Source of the DNA: an uncultured Bacilli bacterium
Lineage (GTDB): Bacteria > Bacillota_I > Bacilli_A > RF39 > UBA660
Assembly: GCA_944371685.1 (NCBI GenBank)
Contig: CALVXV010000014.1
Location: 1 to 14,129 of the forward strand
Length of the DNA: 14,129 nt
Direction of reading: 5' to 3'
The notes beneath the pieces are model-generated. The model searched no databases, was not told the origin of the DNA, and saw only the letters and a list, made by a program, of their open reading frames with translations. Shown in pieces: positions 13,941-14,129 of this stretch. A program made the translations under genes and the position numbers. The first letter of the stretch is position 1, and every line of letters begins with the position of its first letter.

Positions 13941-14129
13941 ATAATCAAAATTCTCAAATTTATCAGACAAAATGCAAATTTAACACAAGAAAAACTAGCT
14001 CTAATGATTGGCAAATCTAAAAATTGGGTTAAAAATAACGAACAAGGTATTAATAGATACTTTTTTGAAGATTTAATAAAAATTGCTGATATATGTGGTG
14101 TTGATATTATAATCAAAGATAAACAAAAA
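13941..14129 (+). pseudogene. XRE-family HTH protein, no visible start, cut by window edge
   Basis: The plus-strand frame reads LKFIRQNANLTQEKLALMIG, then KSKNWVKNNEQG and FFEDLIKIADICGVDIIIKDK. This is a clear XRE/Cro-type helix-turn-helix (LTQEKLA recognition pair, terminal E-G turn, C-terminal helix plus hydrophobic strand), as in HipB-like antitoxins and small regulators. The frame is open from 13908 but has no ATG, GTG or TTG before the HTH, and the first in-frame ATG (14004) would cut the domain. There is also no SD. An ATA at 13941 sits where the start would be expected. It is probably a 5'-decayed relic, or a gene with an unusual start; it runs off the right edge in frame, so its 3' part is unseen. 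Confidence 0.5.

Noticed and set aside
13910..14116. Minus-strand 68-codon ORF at the right edge
   Set aside because: The plus strand encodes a clear XRE-type HTH here, which explains the open minus frame better.
1..14129. CRISPR array, tRNA, rRNA or complete insertion sequence
   Set aside because: No regularly spaced repeats, no cloverleaf-type or rRNA-like conserved stretches and no intact transposase were seen on either strand.

Overview
The window is strongly AT-rich (clearly under 35% GC by eye). Its genes are short-spaced and most have a Shine-Dalgarno sequence. TAA is the dominant stop; one ATGA overlap uses TGA as a stop, and Trp is encoded by TGG, so the standard bacterial code fits better than the Mycoplasma code. 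Peptidoglycan genes (a FemAB-type transferase and a DacF-type carboxypeptidase), a lipobox lipoprotein and an N-anchored surface protein ending in a YPSDYGYA / PVLYLSSDVKITSGDGS type domain point to a walled, low-GC Bacillota. An uncultured gut Bacilli lineage of the RF39 type is my inference from gene style, not from a marker gene.

Left edge (1-800): a good minus-strand promoter at 30-58 fires out of the window. Next come a hairpin and the C-terminal remnant of an Rpn-type (PD-(D/E)XK) transposase. A very small plus-strand unit follows at about 588-763: promoter, SD, 30-codon ORF and terminator-like hairpin. It leads into two tandem paralogues that each join an N-terminal winged-HTH-like domain to a calcineurin-type metallophosphoesterase (803-2730).

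Middle left (2769-5660, minus): a tightly coupled three-gene operon. Two DUF2229-type Cys-rich proteins are followed by a BadF/HgdC-type ATPase activase carrying both Fe-S cysteines. The set resembles the split form of the large 2-hydroxyacyl-CoA dehydratase activase-related proteins. Its substrate is unknown, and no classical dehydratase is nearby. A divergent 51-residue Cys-rich DUF1540 protein sits beside it.

Middle (6024-9926): a FemAB-type peptidoglycan bridge enzyme (plus), the rnc-yebC pair (minus, overlapping), and a yidD plus TroA/ZnuA-like lipoprotein pair (plus). The lipoprotein keeps the family's body but lacks the expected metal-binding histidines.

Right (9940-14129, minus then plus): a cytoplasmic GH13 glycosidase and a dacF-type carboxypeptidase form a two-gene operon. 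Beyond them lies a surface-protein gene broken by an internal deletion and frameshift. At the edge is a plus-strand XRE-type HTH reading frame without a visible start codon. Hairpin terminators separate most of the convergent gene pairs and several serve both strands.

Most of the window is housekeeping or cell-envelope content. The least explained parts are the wHTH-phosphoesterase pair with its mini-gene leader, the DUF2229/activase operon, the ligand-less binding protein and the decayed right end. No CRISPR array, tRNA, rRNA or intact mobile element was seen.
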